Source of the DNA: Calamus simplicifolius
Taxonomy: Eukaryota > Streptophyta > Magnoliopsida > Arecales > Arecaceae
Length of the DNA: 64,000 nucleotides
Assembly (NCBI GenBank): GCA_900491605.1
Contig: UESW01003882.1
Span: 508,681-572,680, forward strand
Direction: 5' to 3'
Part shown: in pieces, positions 63,596-64,000 of the stretch
How the letters are laid out: every line of letters starts with the position of its first letter
Numbering within the stretch: position 1 is the first letter of the stretch
The notes under the pieces: model-generated
What the model was told of the DNA's origin: nothing
What the model saw: the letters and a program-made list of their open reading frames with translations, nothing else
Databases searched by the model: none
Position numbers and translations under genes: made by a program

Positions 63596-64000
63596 GGAGC
63601 CCTCTTGGATGGACGCTTATCTTTGGTACTTTACTGATGGCACCCTCCCCAAGACCCGGCTGAAGCTAGGCTATTCAAGTGACAAGCTTCAAAGTTTTTG
63701 ATAATGGATGGGCGACTCTACCGTAGGTCCTTCTCATACTCGGTCCTCAAGTGCGTTGGCCACACGGAAGCCGACTACATCCTCCGTGAGATCCATGAGG
63801 GCATATATGGAAGTTATCTGGAGGGCAGAGCTCTAGCATACAAAGCCCTGCGCCAAGGATACTATTGACTGACGATGAAAAAGGATGTTGTCGAGCTAGT
63901 CCGAAGGTATGATAGCTGCCAATGACATGCCAACATCCAGCGGCAGCTGACTTCTTAGCTGAACCCCCTGGCGGCCCCATAGCCTTTCGCTCAGTGAGGG
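63596..64000 (+). pseudogene. Element C continuation: linker and integrase N-terminus
   Basis: Directly after D's duplication the frame continues with SWMDAYLWYFTDGTLPKT, typical of the Tat RNase H-integrase linker. A decayed integrase zinc region follows (GHTEADYILREIHEG, GRALAYKALRQGYY, YDSCQ), in which one expected cysteine is tyrosine. Several stops are present. The window ends before the catalytic core. Confidence 0.8.

Larger units (their letters stand above)
48300..64000 (+). mobile_element. Ty3/gypsy Tat-type element C, split by element D and running past the window end
   Basis: The LTR or leader starts near 48,300 (exact edge unresolved). Gag, protease, RT and RNase H follow, then a second (archaeal-type) RNase H, a hallmark of Tat elements, up to 53,434. 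The reading resumes after element D at 63,596 with the RNase H-integrase linker and a decayed integrase zinc region, and is cut by the window edge. No 3' LTR is visible. GC content is clearly higher than that of neighbouring elements A, B and D. Confidence 0.85.

Overview
Nuclear DNA of a flowering plant, probably a monocot and possibly a palm. The reading rests on two intron-rich genes with GT-AG splice sites, AT-rich intergenic DNA and nested plant LTR retrotransposons. The monocot call comes from the kinase, which fits the rice-type CDKF-4 pattern better than Arabidopsis MHK. The palm call is only an impression from the repeat families. A run of four Ns at 38168-38171 marks an assembly gap.

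Left part (1 to about 24,300): two host genes on the minus strand. The first encodes a CDKF-4/MAK-type protein kinase. Eleven coding exons, 284 codons, lie between 5338 and 261; its C-terminus is outside the window and its non-coding first exon is near 11,421-11,700. The second encodes a complete 598-residue PMT20/PMT21 (ERD3)-type putative methyltransferase, with seven coding exons between 21,945 and 15,357 and a non-coding first exon near 24,200-24,290. Introns and flanks hold a hAT-like MITE, three short RTE-tail retroposons with clear target-site duplications, GC-rich foldbacks, a solo LTR with a 5-bp duplication, and several local tandem duplications. No functional partnership between the two genes is evident.

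Middle (about 24,300 to 31,236): AT-rich intergenic DNA with simple repeats, a three-copy 124-bp tandem repeat and a GC-rich minisatellite. I see no gene.

Right part (31,237 to 64,000): a retrotransposon cluster. Gypsy element A (chromovirus type, 5' LTR plus broken gag-pol) runs into the gap. Element B, same family, is complete (38,366-46,754, 5-bp duplication CCATG) and sits inside a CACTA-like DNA transposon (38,271-47,455, 3-bp duplication AAG). Element C, a Tat-type gypsy element with a second RNase H, starts near 48,300 and runs past the window end. It is split by element D, a complete Sirevirus-type copia element (53,435-63,595, 5-bp duplication GGAGC) with an extra env-like ORF after pol. 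All coding regions in A-D are broken.

The most unusual signal is in D. Both LTRs and the stretch between pol and the env-like ORF carry arrays of an imperfect palindrome, GAGYCGACTC. Neighbouring copies are spaced close to multiples of the DNA helical repeat, mostly 21 or 41-42 bp.
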